Shown here: one piece after another, positions 32,314 through 45,900 of the stretch
Position numbering within the stretch: the stretch's first letter is position 1
How the letters are laid out: every line of letters begins with the position of its first letter
Assembly (NCBI GenBank): GCA_025716815.1
Contig: JAIXMN010000005.1
Span: 1,550,001 to 1,614,000 of the forward strand
Source: Dichotomocladium elegans
Taxonomy: Eukaryota; Mucoromycota; Mucoromycetes; Mucorales; Lichtheimiaceae
Reading direction: 5' to 3'
DNA: 64,000 bases
Program-made: the position numbers and the translations under genes
The notes under the pieces: generated by a model
The model's database searches: none
What the model was told of the DNA's origin: nothing
The model's input: the letters and a program-made list of their open reading frames with translations, nothing else

Positions 32314-35300
32314 TCAAGTCAATTTGGTATAACTCGGAGGGGCATACCGGCGCTTGATTACTTTCGCAATATACAGTGGAATGCTGCTCACAGCCGTGAT
32401 GACGCTCACTTTCCACACAAACCGCGTGGTCAAGATAAATGACATATCTGTAATTATTAAATGAGTTATGGCAGTTTCTCTTTCAGTTTCGCCTCCAAAG
32501 AATTTCACTTGCCAAAATAGGTCGGCAGAAGCCACATCGATGCAATGTACAGAAGAATAGTGACAACCTCAGATATAACCATAATCCGGTGCCTACATCA
32601 AAGCGTCAATCATGACCAATTACTTGCTTAATGAAAAATTCAATACATACCATGTGTTTATCTCAAGTGCGACCATCAGCAATTCATTGAATATTAGCGC
32701 AGTGAACGAGATCGAAACAATATGGATGAACTCATTCTCAAACAAAATGATTGAGAGCACCATGATTGCACCACCTGGAAACGGCCAAACATCGTAAGCT
32801 GCAGTTATCAGGTCGCGTAACATGTATCTGATATACCTTGATACACGCTAATCAAAAGCCATGTGAAGAAAGTCCTAAAAGAAAGCGACCGGCCCTATAT
32901 CATCATACCGTCATATTAATGTAGGCTGCCGCGCGATCTTAAACCCATTTACCTTCGTCAGATCTTTGTAAAGTTCAGGATAAAGCAAAGCAATATCCTC
33001 GCTGACGTCCTGATCCAGAACAAGCGAAAACACAGGTGCCATCGTGTATACTGTTGCATAACTATGCAAGAGTACATAAAAAACATCTTAGTAATTGTGA
33101 ATAACAATACTCCAACGTACGTACCCGACTACAAGCATTCCTTGATACAAGGCAATCGGAGCAAAATAAAAAATGGCAGAAAAAACGGCTTGCATTACCG
33201 AGATGATTAGGCCACGATGAATGACAAACTGCGATAGTTTCGCAGATCGTTTGTAGCTATTTCGACCATGCCATACTATTCGACAAAAGGATGAACGAAC
33301 TGTGACATTTTGACACTAGTCCCACTTACACATGAGCTTTGTCAAATGACTAAACTGGGTAACAGAAAAGTCTGCCGCAAGCGATGCCTGTCGACCTTCT
33401 TTGCCAACGATTCCGACACCTAGAATAATCTATTTAACTGTAGCACATGCACCTATTATCTTGTCTAACGTATGCATACCGACATTAGCGGCTTGGATCA
33501 TACTAACGTCGTTACCGCCATCTCCAATACATAGCACCCGCTTCTGAGTATGGTGTCTGATAAGCCGGGTGATCTCAGCCTTGTTGGGCCAGTTAAATAC
33601 GGTAAAATGGACGCAGAAGTGATGTCAATAGTACCTTTTGCGTAGGAGAGCATCTGCAGCACACAACTGCAGGTAAATGCGTGGCAACATCAATAAATTC
33701 ATCGCGATAATAATCGAGAGAGAGCTAAAGCAATCATTGTAAGACACCCCATTGCAGCTTTGAATTCCAGGACAGGCAGTCCTACCTGCAGGGATTCTCC
33801 ATCAATAACAAGACAACAATCTGCCTTTGATCGTAAGCTATCAAGTTCATCCAGAACCTCCGAAGCCGTTTTTACTGGATTTTGTTAGTCACTCATCCCA
33901 CTATTAAACGGGTGCGACTCACGTTTGGAAATCTGGTGGATATTTTGGTTGCGAGAAACCAGCTTGGATGAAACTGCAATGCACGTTGCAGTCTCTATCT
34001 TGTCGCCTAGATAGCAATCGTATCAGCGAAGTAAATGAGAGCGTTAAACATGGACTTGCCTGTCAGCATCCAAATTTTTAAGCCTGCGTTCCGGAGTTGC
34101 TCGAGCGTATTCTTTACTCCATCTTGGAGCTTATCTTCCACCCCTGTGAGTCCCAGGAGCTCAAGATCTGACTCGAGAATTTCTTCGACAACAGACTGTT
34201 TGCAAGCATTGCGGTCATGGATTGAAAGTTCGGCCTCATGGTATCTATAAACGGCGGATTAGCAAAGAAAGCAAATGATACGTATCATTCTTTTCGACTC
34301 ACCTCGATCTGAACTCTTCATACATATCAGGTGAAAGCCGCTTTTTCGCAATGACAAGCGTCCGCAAGCCTTCACGTGCCATATTACCGCATTCTTCTTC
34401 CAACCTATTGATCTTGCTTAGATCCAATATGCCTATTTTCCCTCTAGAGCTCTCACCAATCATTGTACTGCACGATGGTGCTCATCACCACATCTGCCCC
34501 CTTTTCGTAAAACGTAATATCGCGGGTTTTTCGATCACGGATTATAATACCCATACGCTTAGTCTCGCTTGTAAAGGGAAAGATATGTAGAATATCATAT
34601 TCAAGCAACGCACCCGTTGCGTCGACACGTAGTTGAATCTGGTTCACGTCCCGACCGACAAGAGTGAGTCCCATTTTCTCTGTCCACTTGACGATGGCCA
34701 CCTCGTCTGGGCTAGATGCTTGGTATGTGATATCCCCATCAAATCCTACGACCGGAGTGACCTATGTCGCAAAAATTAGGTCTAGGACTACTAGTCATAT
34801 ATCGCTTTTTTGTTACATTATGGCAAAGGGCCAGGGTTTGCACGATCTCTTTGACGCGTGATGCGATATTCCGACGGCCCTTGCCACTCATGCCGCTAAT
34901 AGTTGCGCTAGTTTGAACATGTGCTGGATAGCGCATGGAATGTTATTTGGATTTCCCTTTTTTTTGCATGGTGTTATTAGCCTACGTGATTCTTCATATT
35001 GGAATGCAGCGGCAAGATGAGACACGATCTCATCCATCGTATCTAAGCTATATGACATAGTTCCCATATGCAATTTTTTCAGCTCCATATCTACAGAGAT
35101 GGTTAGTTTCGATGCCAAGCAAGTCAAACGCAGTCGCCGAACCATTCTGAGTCAAAGTGCCAGTTTTATCCGATAAGAGGTATCCAATGCGACCAAGCTC
35201 TTCAGGAAGGGTGCTCGTGCGTACGATTGTGCCCGAAATTTCTTCGTCATTCTCTATTTGACGACCGTAGACCGTTTTTCCCATATCCAGGTTGACACGC

Positions 35301-37029
35301 AAGCTATATAACCAGTCAGAAACACATATTTGGATTGTACTTCGCAAGCCTTGCCTGATGGGTATAATGGAGGAAAAGAGAATGAGGAACCGGAAAACAT
35401 AAATATACCAGAACCCCTGGAATCCATTCAAGCCAACCATTGCAATTGATATGGCGAGCGTAACGATGAAAAGGATCTAGAACATACATGTGTCAGAATG
35501 AAAAAGAATACAGCATGCTTCGTGGTCGCTGCGATCCTTGCCTTTGCGAGTCGGTTAATTTCCTGGTCGATAAGGCCGGTTTTAGTTTTTGGGTGATTGG
35601 TATTCATAACAGCGCGGGTGTCTTTGCCAGTATAAACGACTAGTCCAATAGCACTGCCAGACGCGAGCACTGTATTCGTCCAGAGAGTATTCTCGACCCC
35701 CAATGGTTCAACCCGCTCTTCGTCCGTGTTCTCATCCACATGTGTGAACGTGCCAACAAAGTTGTGGATATCCTTATGTGGGGGGTCCGCTGCGAGGTAG
35801 GCCATTAATAATGAGCGAGGGAGTGATCTTTAGTAATACCTGCCATAAACGTGGCCATTGATGTCAAGAAGTGCATCGTCAGAAGGCAATCGCTGAAGGG
35901 AAGGGACCGCTAATCTCAGCTTCCAGTCTGTTTCTCCGTCCAGTTGGTCTGTGCGAATGAAGCACGAGCCACTGGCCTCTGTTGTGCGTATGAGGATCAT
36001 ATCTGCAGGTATCTGCGTATGCATGTTAGAACATACTGATTTGAAAATACTTATACTCGCTTTTGCTCTTTACTCTTTGATCCTTCTGGATCACAATCAT
36101 ATCCCCGACGCGAATATCTGAACTGGGAATACTACGTGGTCCCATCACTGTGAGGGCAACATATTTCTGGGAGTTTGCTTCCTTATCTCGTCGATAGCGG
36201 TGTATATCGTCAATGGCCTCTTTACTAATAGTGACCAGGAGGACGAAGCAGAGCGGACCGAAATACGTGAAAATATAGCCTAAAGAAAAAAGAGACGGTT
36301 GAGCATGATCGGAGTAGGAGCAGCTTAAAGTTTACCAATTTTAAGAGCTGGGACAAGCTGGGATAAAGCAACCAGCAAAAAATAGAGGTTGAAGAACACG
36401 ACAAACTACTCACAATAATATAACGTGTTTAACAAGCTCTTGTAATTAGAAACACTAGAATAGTTACCTGCTCGTAGAGAACAAGAGGTATGAAAGTCAA
36501 AAGATTGTATTTTTGATTGATAACGATATTCGGCGCATATCTCCTTTTCCTATCTTCCGACCCGAAAAAAGAACACAGAGACAAAAAATGTGAGTATTTC
36601 CTGACAACTTATTACCGGACGCAATGCGCGTGTCGTAAGCGCTGGAATACCTTCGGCATGTAGCGGAATGGTTCGCGGGCTCTGCTGTCGTGTTGAACGG
36701 CTGAATGGCCAAGGAAGAAAAGAATTTTTCTGATTCTCCTTACACGGTTGTCGAATGCCTGTCAAGGGAGACGATTCCTGCTGCAGAAAACGTCAATGCT
36801 TTGGTACACGAAAATATAGCGTTCGGGGAACAATTACTGCAAGCTCTTCACCCATAAGCGGGTCCTCGTCGCTATTTATGGAATCCGACACCCTACTTCT
36901 TTTGTTCCTTTCAGCGCGATCAGGGAAGGGCATGAGCTTCCGTAATTGAATTGAGCGGGAATCCCTGCGCATCACTGGTTTTTTCTCAGTCCCTTTACAC
37001 TTTCCGGGACCCCGAAAAGAATCAGACAC
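32314..37029 (-). CDS. P4-type phospholipid-translocating ATPase, Neo1/ATP9 type
   Basis: I read about 24 exons, roughly 1,000 residues. Landmarks run in order: [44 protein letters not shown] (P4 form of the actuator loop), [14 protein letters not shown], the phosphorylation site [68 protein letters not shown], and a C-terminal membrane set ending PPSYTKLT. Neo1-type flippases move aminophospholipids to the cytosolic leaflet of Golgi and endosome membranes and, unlike other P4-ATPases, need no Cdc50 subunit. Five introns start with GC: donors at about 35843, 35541, 35354, 34059 and 32512. The junction between exons 1 and 2 (about 36820 to 36560) is uncertain; all catalytic motifs are intact. 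Confidence 0.9.
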
Positions 37030-37307
37030 ATAAGGCGGCGGGTCTAAAATTTGGGCGGAGTACCAAACAATTTTTGCTACTGTCGTGTCTCTTTCGCTGG
37101 TGACGTATATTTAAGAAAAATGTTTTGTAGTCGCTGCTACCACTCCTTTTTTCCTTTCTTTGCTGCGGCCCAGCCTTCTCACACAGTTCTGCCTTCATCC
37201 CAAAAAATCAACTGAAAGAAAAAAAATCATTTGAAAAAATTGCATCTCGCTTGCCTGTCGCAGCTTCACCACACCCATTTACGAAAAAAATATAATTGAG
37301 CTACATC
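37030..37307. promoter_or_regulatory. Short divergent promoter region shared by Neo1-like gene and RPB1
   Basis: Only 278 bp separate the two start codons. It contains a TGACGTATATTTAAG stretch near 37100 and A-rich tracts near 37210-37290. Shared promoter function is inferred from position. Confidence 0.45.
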
Positions 37308-40300
37308 ATGAGTGGACATACATTCGCATACTCATCAGCTCCGGTGCGCCGTGTTGCTGCTGTGCAATTCGGTATTCTCTCTCCGGAAGAGATCGTATGT
37401 TTGGATGACATTTTGTCACTTCAATCTCCCTAATCTATTTGTTCAGGAAGCGTTATCTGTGGCCAAAATCGAGTTTCCTGAGCTGTATGAAGAAGGCACC
37501 CAAAAACCAAAGATGAATGGTCTCCTGGACCCTCGAATGGGCACAATCGATCGAAATTACAAATGTCTGACATGTGGAGAGGGGATGGCTGAATGTCCAG
37601 GCCATTTTGCTCGCATCGATCTTGCTAAGCCGGTTTTTCACATTGGTAGCTATCACCAGCTCCACTAGATTCTCGGCTTCGCTAATCATTGTAATGTAGG
37701 GTTTTTGACCAAGGTCAAGAAGATCTTGGAATGTGTCTGCTTCCATTGTTCAAAACTTAAAGTAGACGATGTAAGTTTCCTCTCCCAGGTCTAATTGCAC
37801 CGTTAACTTATGTATTATACCAGTCCAATGATTCGTTTGTACGAGCAAGGAAGATTAGCGACCCGAAGGCACGCCTTCGTGCTGTTTGGGCCCTAGCCAA
37901 GCCCAAGATGGTTTGCGAAGGAGGAGAGGATAATAGTGACGGTCTAGATGACAAAGAGGATGCTGATGGAAAGCGGAAGCATGCACATGGTGGTTGCGGC
38001 TTCAAACAGCCATTAATCCGGAAGGATGGCTTGAAGCTTTATGCTCATATGAAGGGTGGTGCAAATGACGAGTCTTCAGGAGAAAACCGTCAACAGCTTA
38101 CAGCTAGCAAGGTTCTGCAAATTCTCAAAAATATCTCGGACGAAGATGTTCGAGATATGGGTCTTTCTGATGAATTTGCTCGTCCAGAATGGATGATCAT
38201 CACAGTCCTTCCTGTACCACCGCCACAAGTCCGCCCAAGCATCCAGATGGACGGTACGAGCAAGGGTGAAGATGACTTGACACACAAACTATCCGATATC
38301 CTCAAAGCAAATGCAAATGTTCGGCGTTGTGAGACAGAAGGAACTCCTGCACACGTTGTGCAGGAGTATGAACAGCTTCTGCAGGTACTGAATGTTGCGA
38401 TCTGTGTGCTGGACACATTATTCATTCTGTAAATCAGTTCCATATTGCAACCTATATGGATAACGATATTGCTGGGCAGCCGCAAGCGCTCCAGAAGTCG
38501 GGAAGACCTGTAAGTGATAGAAAGGAGATCCCTCGTTGTCGGGCGTGTTCCGATGATGCGTGTATGTTTTGACTCATATTAAACGAATTACGATGCCAAA
38601 AGCTCAAGTCCATCCGTGCGAGATTAAAAGGCAAGGAAGGTCGTCTTCGTGGCAACCTTATGGGTAAACGTGTGGATTTCTCGGCACGAACGGTCATCAC
38701 AGGTGATCCGAACTTAGCTCTTGATCAGGTTGGAGTACCGAGAAGTATCGCTCGGAACTTGACATATCCCGAGATTGTTACTCCGTACAACATCGACAAG
38801 CTCCAAGCTCTTGTTCGCAATGGTCCTTTGGAGCATCCTGGTGCCAAATATGTTATTCGTGATAATGGTGAACGTATCGATCTCCGATATAGGAAGCGTG
38901 CTGGCGAGATACCCCTTCAATATGGCTACAAAGTTGAACGTCATATCAACGACGATGATGTGGTCATCTTTAACCGTCAGCCCTCGCTTCACAAAATGTC
39001 CATGATGGGTCATAGAGTTCGTGTCATGCCATATTCTACGTTCCGTCTCAATTTGTCTGTCACAACACCTTACAATGCCGATTTCGATGGTGACGAAATG
39101 AACTTGCATGTTCCTCAGTCTCTTGAGACCCGCGCCGAGATCACCGAGATTTGTATGGTTCCCAAACAAATTGTGTCTCCTCAGTCAAACAAGCCCGTCA
39201 TGGGCATCGTACAAGATACTCTCTGTGGTATACGCAAGTTTACATTGAGAGATACATTTTTGACAAAGGACCTGGTGATGAACATTGTCATGTGGGTGCC
39301 TGATTGGGATGGTTACATTCCGCCTCCGGCAATCATGAAACCAAAACCTTTGTGGACTGGCAAACAGATCTTGGCGATGGTCATCCCCAAGGGCATCAAC
39401 TGTCAGACTTTCCACTCCACCCATCCGGACGGTGAAAATACATACATTTCTCCTGGTGATACCCGAGTTATAATCGAGAACGGAGAATTGGTTTGTGGTA
39501 TTGTTTGTAAAAAGACGGTCGGTACGACAAGCGGAGGTTTGGTACACACCATTGTAAACGAGCAAGGCCCTGAAGCAGCCAAGAACTTCTTAACTGGTAC
39601 CCAACAAGTTGTGAATTATTGGCTTTTGCAAAACGGCTTCAGTATCGGTATCGGTGACACTATTGCCGATCGAAAAACAATGACAACCATCACCAATATC
39701 ATTTCACAAGCCAAGCACCGTGTTCAGGAAATCATTATAACCGCACAGCAAGATAAACTCGAAGTTCAGCCTGGTATGACATTACGTGAATCGTTCGAAG
39801 CCAAGGTGAATCAGACTTTGAACAAAGCTCGTGATGACGCTGGTAAAACCGCCCAAGCAAGTTTGAAGATCGACAACAACGTTAAACAGATGGTGCTTGC
39901 CGGTTCCAAGGGTTCATTTATCAACATATCCCAAATGTCAGCCTGTGTCGGTCAGCAGAACGTCGAAGGCAAACGTATCCCTTACGGCTTCCAGTATCGC
40001 ACTCTGCCACACTTCTCAAAGGATGACCACAGTCCTGAAAGCCGTGGTTTCGTTGAAAACTCTTATTTACGTGGTTTGACTCCAACGGAGTTTTTCTTCC
40101 ATGCCATGGGTGGTCGTGAAGGTAAGTTATTCTAGCCTGTTCACCATGCCCTTGGTATTAAAGCATCTTTAGGTTTAATTGATACCGCCGTCAAGACCGC
40201 CGAAACTGGTTATATCCAGCGACGTCTTGTGAAGGCTCTGGAAGATGTAATGGTTAAGTACGATGGAACCGCTCGTAATTCCCTCGGTGATATCATCCAG

Positions 40301-43022
40301 ATGGTGTATGGCGAAGATGGTCTGGACGGCTGCTACGTTGAAAAGCAAAAACTTGTTACGTTGCGATGTTCCGAGGAAGAATTCAATCGACGATTCCGAG
40401 TCCAGCTTTCCGAAGGAAAAGGCTTTAAAAGTGGCGCTCTCAACTATAACGTCATTAAAGCGCTTGAGGATAGTGATTCTCTCCAGAATCAGCTCGATAT
40501 GGAGTTTGCTCGTCTGAGCGAGGACAGAGAACTTCTGCGTACCGTCATCTTCAAGAATGGCGAGGACAAATGGCCGCTTCCTGTCAATCTCCAGCGTCTG
40601 GTTACCAACGCTCAGCAAATCTTCCACATTGACCCTCGTAAACCATCTGATATCCACCCTCTCCAGGTGATCGACAGCATCTCGCAACTTGCAAACCGAC
40701 TGCTTGTTGTACGCGGATCTGATAAGATTTCTGCCGAGGCGCAAAAGAACGCAACTACGCTGTTCCAGATTTTACTCCGGTCAACATTTGCAACAAAGAG
40801 GGTGGTAGAAGAATTCCATTTAACTACCCAGGCTTTTGAATGGTAAGCCCTTTGCGCATATTGGATGATTTTTTCTAACTCAAGTGAAAAGGATTCTTGG
40901 TGAGATTGAATCTCGCTTCCAGGCTGCGATGGTAGCTCCTGGAGAGATGGTTGGCACCATTGCTGCCCAATCTATTGGTGAGCCTGCTACGCAGATGACG
41001 CTGAATACTTTCCATTATGCGGGTGTGTCGAGTAAAAACGTCACGCTTGGTGTCCCGCGCTTGAAGGAAATTATCAATGTTGCCAAAAACATCAAAACTC
41101 CTCGTCTTGAAGTGTGGCTCGATTCTGAACGAGCTCGCAACATTGAGCTTGCTAAGGAGGTTCAAGTTAGTCTTGAACACACGACTTTGCAGAAGGTCAC
41201 ATCACGAACCGAGATCTACTACGATCCCGATCCTCGTAACACGCTCATTGAGGAAGATGCCGATTTCGTCGACACATATTACCAGCTTGAAGATGACAAT
41301 TCGCCTGTGGTAACACGCGTATCGCCCTGGCTATTGCGTATCGAGTTGAACCGTGGTATGATGATTGACAAACGCCTTAATATTACTGAGGTGGTGCAGA
41401 AGATCTCGGAAGAGTTCCGAAACGATCTACACGTGATTGGAAGCGACGAAAACTCAGAAAAATTGATTATTCGCTGCCGTGTGATGATGGACGAAAACGA
41501 AGAAAAGGGCATGGATGAGGAGGATTCCAAATCTGAAGAAGATACTTTCTTGCGGAAATTGGAAGCAAGCATGTTGAGCTCTATCAACCTTAGAGGTATT
41601 AAGGGTATCCAGAAGGTTTATATCGTGGAGCGGAAGGACACAAAGCTTGGCGCAAACGGCAACTTTGAGATGATGACAGAGTGGGGTCTGGACACGGATG
41701 GTATCAACTTGCAAGAAGTTATGTGCCAGCAGGGTGTTGATCAGCGACGTACATATTCGAACAACACTGTTGAAATCATGGATGTGCTTGGTGTTGAGGC
41801 TACTCGCAAGGCCTTGCTCAAGGAACTTCGTAACGTCATTGAATTCGATGGTTCGTACGTCAATTATCGCCATCTAGCCCTCCTTTGCGACGTAATGACA
41901 AATCGAGGACACCTTATGGCTATCACTCGACACGGCATTAACCGTGCTGAGACTGGTGCCTTGATGCGCTGCTCTTTTGAGGAAACAGTCGAGATTTTGT
42001 TGGAGGCCGCCGCTGTTGGTGAACTCGATGACTGCCATGGTGTATCTGAGAACATCATGCTCGGTCAATTGGCACCTTTGGGTACTGGCGAGTTTGATGT
42101 GATGCTTGATGAGGATATGCTCAAGACTATTCCCCATGATAATCGACAAACGATGCCAAACGGTGTTCCTGGCGATGTTCCTGGCTTCAACACACCAGGT
42201 CCTGGTTATATGACACCGAATCTCGGTACACCGTATGACTCACGATCACCTGATTGGGTCGACTTCTCACATCCATCGTCACCATCGGAGCCGATGTTCT
42301 CTCCAATGGGCAATACTGGTGCATCATCACCGTCAGGCGCAAGCCCCTGGCGTGGAGATCTCAGCCCATATGCTCACAGCCCAGGGTATTCGCCTGCTTC
42401 TCCTGGCTACTCGCCTTCGAGCCCGTCCTATGTCACATCTCCAGGATACTCACCAGCCTCGCCCAATTATTCGCCAGCGAGTCCTTCGTATTCTCCCACA
42501 TCTCCTAGCTACAGCCCCACGTCGCCGAGCTACAGTCCAACATCGCCTAGCTACAGTCCCACATCGCCGAGCTACAGTCCGACGTCTCCAAGCTACAGCC
42601 CGACTTCGCCAAGCTACAGCCCGACTTCGCCAAGCTACAGCCCTACATCGCCAAGCTACAGTCCCACATCGCCTAGTTACAGTCCTACATCGCCTAGCTA
42701 TAGCCCGACGTCTCCAAGCTACAGCCCTACGTCGCCCAGCTACAGCCCCACATCTCCAAGCTACAGCCCTACATCTCCAAGCTATAGCCCTACATCTCCA
42801 AGCTACAGCCCTACATCTCCAAGTTATAGCCCCACATCTCCAAGTTATAGCCCCACGTCGCCGAGCTACAGCCCCACGTCGCCAAGCTACAGCCCCACGT
42901 CGCCAAGCTACAGCCCTACGTCGCCCAGCTATAGCCCAACGTCACCAAGCTATAGTCCAACGTCGCCGAGCTACAGCCCCACGTCGCCAAGTTATAAAAG
43001 CAAAGATAACAATAGCCGTTAA
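37308..43022 (+). CDS. RPB1: DNA-directed RNA polymerase II largest subunit RPB1
   Basis: Eight exons (37308-37394, 37447-37645, 37700-37770, 37824-38384, 38438-38509, 38603-40121, 40173-40842, 40892-43022) keep frame to about 1769 aa. The N-terminus has the clamp zinc site ([15 protein letters not shown], then CVCFHC). The active centre [10 protein letters not shown] near residue 490 binds the catalytic Mg, preceded by [15 protein letters not shown]. The trigger-loop region is [16 protein letters not shown]. The tail starts with degenerate heptads and then 24 consecutive YSPTSPS repeats, ending YKSKDNNSR. The length and domains match complete RPB1. It transcribes all mRNA genes. All seven introns are GT-AG; two use AAG acceptors. 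It is convergent with the WDR91-like gene. Confidence 0.98.
42489..42992 (+). repeat. RPB1 C-terminal heptad repeat, 24 units of 21 bp
   Basis: This 504-bp block encodes 24 perfect YSPTSPS heptads in tandem. Synonymous codons vary between units (for example AGC/AGT, TCG/TCT, ACA/ACG), so the protein repeat is far more uniform than the DNA. Degenerate heptads such as YSPASPG and YSPASPN lie just upstream. Confidence 0.97.
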
Positions 43023-43396
43023 ATGCAATTTCTATACATATAAATTCGCATACAAAAAAATAAAGCATGAAATTGGCTATTATTGCTCTTTGCAAATAAC
43101 AGATGGAAAAAATATGTATTTTAGCATATTTATAGAAATGCGTGGATATATCCATGAGTCAGAGTACGGATGTTTCCGTATGATTCTATGTAATGTGTAC
43201 AGCGTTTTATATTATTTCCCGTAAGAGTTGATCGATTGGAAATTGACGAAGCAGTAGTTTCCGGTGGGTTGGGGATGAAGAAAGGGAGGTAAATGGTGTG
43301 TGAGGAACAGGCCCTAGAGGGGGAAAGGAAGAGAAGACCGTTTGCCAGGGCCGTGGGGGGGGTATGGAATTCAAAGATATGCATCCTTACACTTGC
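43023..43396. other. Convergent 3' intergenic spacer
   Basis: The 374 bp between the RPB1 stop and the WDR91-like stop hold both 3' ends. An AT-rich block at 43025-43130 is a likely polyadenylation region. Nothing else is seen. Confidence 0.4.
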
Positions 43397-45839
43397 CTAC
43401 ACTTTGATGAGCGACGTGATACTGACGCTCCCATCAGCACTGCCCAAGAGACAAGCATTAGATGAATTCGTCCAGTCCACCGCTGTGAGTTTCTGAGACA
43501 GCTGCCGGTAACCAAATTGCAAGGCCGATTGACCGTCTGACATCTTAAAGATAGTTCCGTGGGTGGTGGCTAGGCTTTGGCTTTCAGAAGCTGATGATAG
43601 GGATGAAAACGACGAAGAGGACGAGAGCGACTGCTTTCTTGATGTGGTGGCACACAAGCAGAACTCTGTGTCTGCACTAAAGGCAACCATTTGGGAGCGT
43701 GGGGTAAATGAAAGCAGCGACTGGGTTATGCTATCATCCACAGTGATAAATGGAAGTCGATTTGAACGGTTCGATGAGATGGAAAGGCGTGAGAGGGATG
43801 ATGTGGATGGGTTGGAGGTAGGTCGAGGAGGAAGCGCGGTGACGCTTGTCGAGACTGATTTTCGTGGATAGACGGCTGGTGGCGGGAAACCGGGCAGGTG
43901 ATGCGTGTTCAAGCTTGTGCCAGGTTTATGAATTGACCATTGGGAGAGTTGGCCAACACTGTCTACTGTATAGATCGAGTTCTCGTCAAAACTAAATTGG
44001 GCCACGCATGACGGCCGTCTCGAAGGGTCTCTCCATTCCATAATTGCTTTCATCGTTCGAACATCTGGAAGAGGGGGAATATCAGGCATGTCGGGACGAA
44101 AAAAAAGGACGTTGCAGTGCTTACCGAAAATACGCATTAAGCCTTGATGATCACCGGCCACAAGCATCTGCCCGTTATGGTTCAGCTTGATGGTGTTAAT
44201 ATCAGTGCACACATTTTCGTCTGCAGGATCAAAGCGGAAAGAACCCTATTGTATAGTAAGTACATGGAATAAATCAAAAAACACATCCAAAACTCACACT
44301 AGGAGCCATCGTCTTCATGCTCCATGTCATTAAAGAACCCGGTTGCGAATTACGGTCTCCGTACATCTTATTTCCTGAACCAAAACATACGAAGATCGGC
44401 TCGACAGGGCTGCAAGACAACTGGGTCACCCTATATAAGCACATCGGATGAGTCTCGGTCACCTCCGTCATCCATGGTTCCTTCAGAACCTACCATGGGT
44501 ATTGTTTATCCATGTTGAATTCCTGCACCACCGACTTATTTTCCACATTAAATACCCGGATTGTACCTGCATCCGTGCCTAGGAAAAGCTACTCTATATC
44601 TCAGATATCGCGGCACCTTAACAATGGCAATGCAGTAACTTACAAAGCGATCTGATCTTGCTTCCCACTCCATCGAAAGAATGTTGGAAGCATTATTGTT
44701 GACCTTGAGGGGATTGAAAGACTGGCCTTTGAAGCTCCATATCCTGTTTGACGGTAATTTTAGTTAGTCACGTCATGACATGAAATGCCGTGGGGCCTCT
44801 TCAAATTTTCTCTTTTTCTTTGTGTACCTCACAATATTATCCATGTCGCAGCTTGCAATCAGATTTCCCTCGGTTGAAAACTTAGCGTGCGTAATGGCTG
44901 ACGCATGCTCCGAGAACTCTTCTTGGCTCACAACCACAAACGGTTCATCATCACCAACGACTATATTATCACCAGCAGACGCAAGTGTCAGAGATTCTCT
45001 TCTTCCGTTCTTGTCGGTGTAGCCCGATTGGGCTTGATCAGCAGGGGGAAGGACCGTTGTTACGGGTTTGTCCGGATGCTTCGTTTTGAGTATTCCATTC
45101 GTTGATTTGAGGTCATTTGTCATGGACGCCGCACGTTGACGTATGAGACTTATACCGTCTGTCATTTCTCGACGGGTTGCCTCCACCTAACAATTTCTTT
45201 TAGATTTTGGTTCGCGCCATGTGCGCTATCGTCATGACTTTTGACCACGCGTCAAGGTATCTTACCTCGTGTTTCAACTTTGCCATTTCATTTTCACGTG
45301 CCTCTGCAGAGGCCTTCAAGTTTTCGATCGTACTTTTCAAGGCCTCGATTTCTGTCTGCTGCGCTTTCTTTTGAATCCGATCCATATTGAAAGTGACCAG
45401 GCTAGGAAGCGCTTTTTTATGCATGCATCTCCTTGTTAAGGACGCACTTATCCCATTTGCAAGGAAATCTTCACTTACGCATATGTTGAAATGTCGTTGC
45501 CAGAAAGTTATGAAGCGATATCGTATAATTGTCTGCCCACTGCTTTGTGAAAAATGTCTCGAAGGTCGGATCGGTGGCGGGGTTCTTCACGTAGGGCAAC
45601 GCTAATGAAATAATGAACATCAGTAATCGTTCCTCTTGAACTTAGCAAAAGAAAAAAAGCTCACCAAACCATTGAGACCATTCAGCTTTGCCATGAAGAT
45701 CCGTACCAAAAACATCGAAGAATTCGATCACTTTATCCCTTCGCTTGTGCTGTATTGCTACATTTGTCTTTGCCGTCAGTTGCTTGTCTTCTCCCATTTG
45801 CTCCCCTTCTCCATCGATCGACCAAGCTAAGCTTTGAAT

Positions 45840-45900
<61 letters not shown>

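Noticed and set aside
42489..42992. Possible CRISPR-like array of regular 21-bp units
   Set aside because: The units are contiguous without spacers and encode the polymerase tail in frame. This is a eukaryotic coding repeat.
42235..43224. A 329-codon Arg/His/Ala-rich open frame over the RPB1 tail
   Set aside because: It is the shadow of the YSPTSPS repeats in another frame; the repetitive DNA avoids stops by chance. The RPB1 frame is continuous and conserved.
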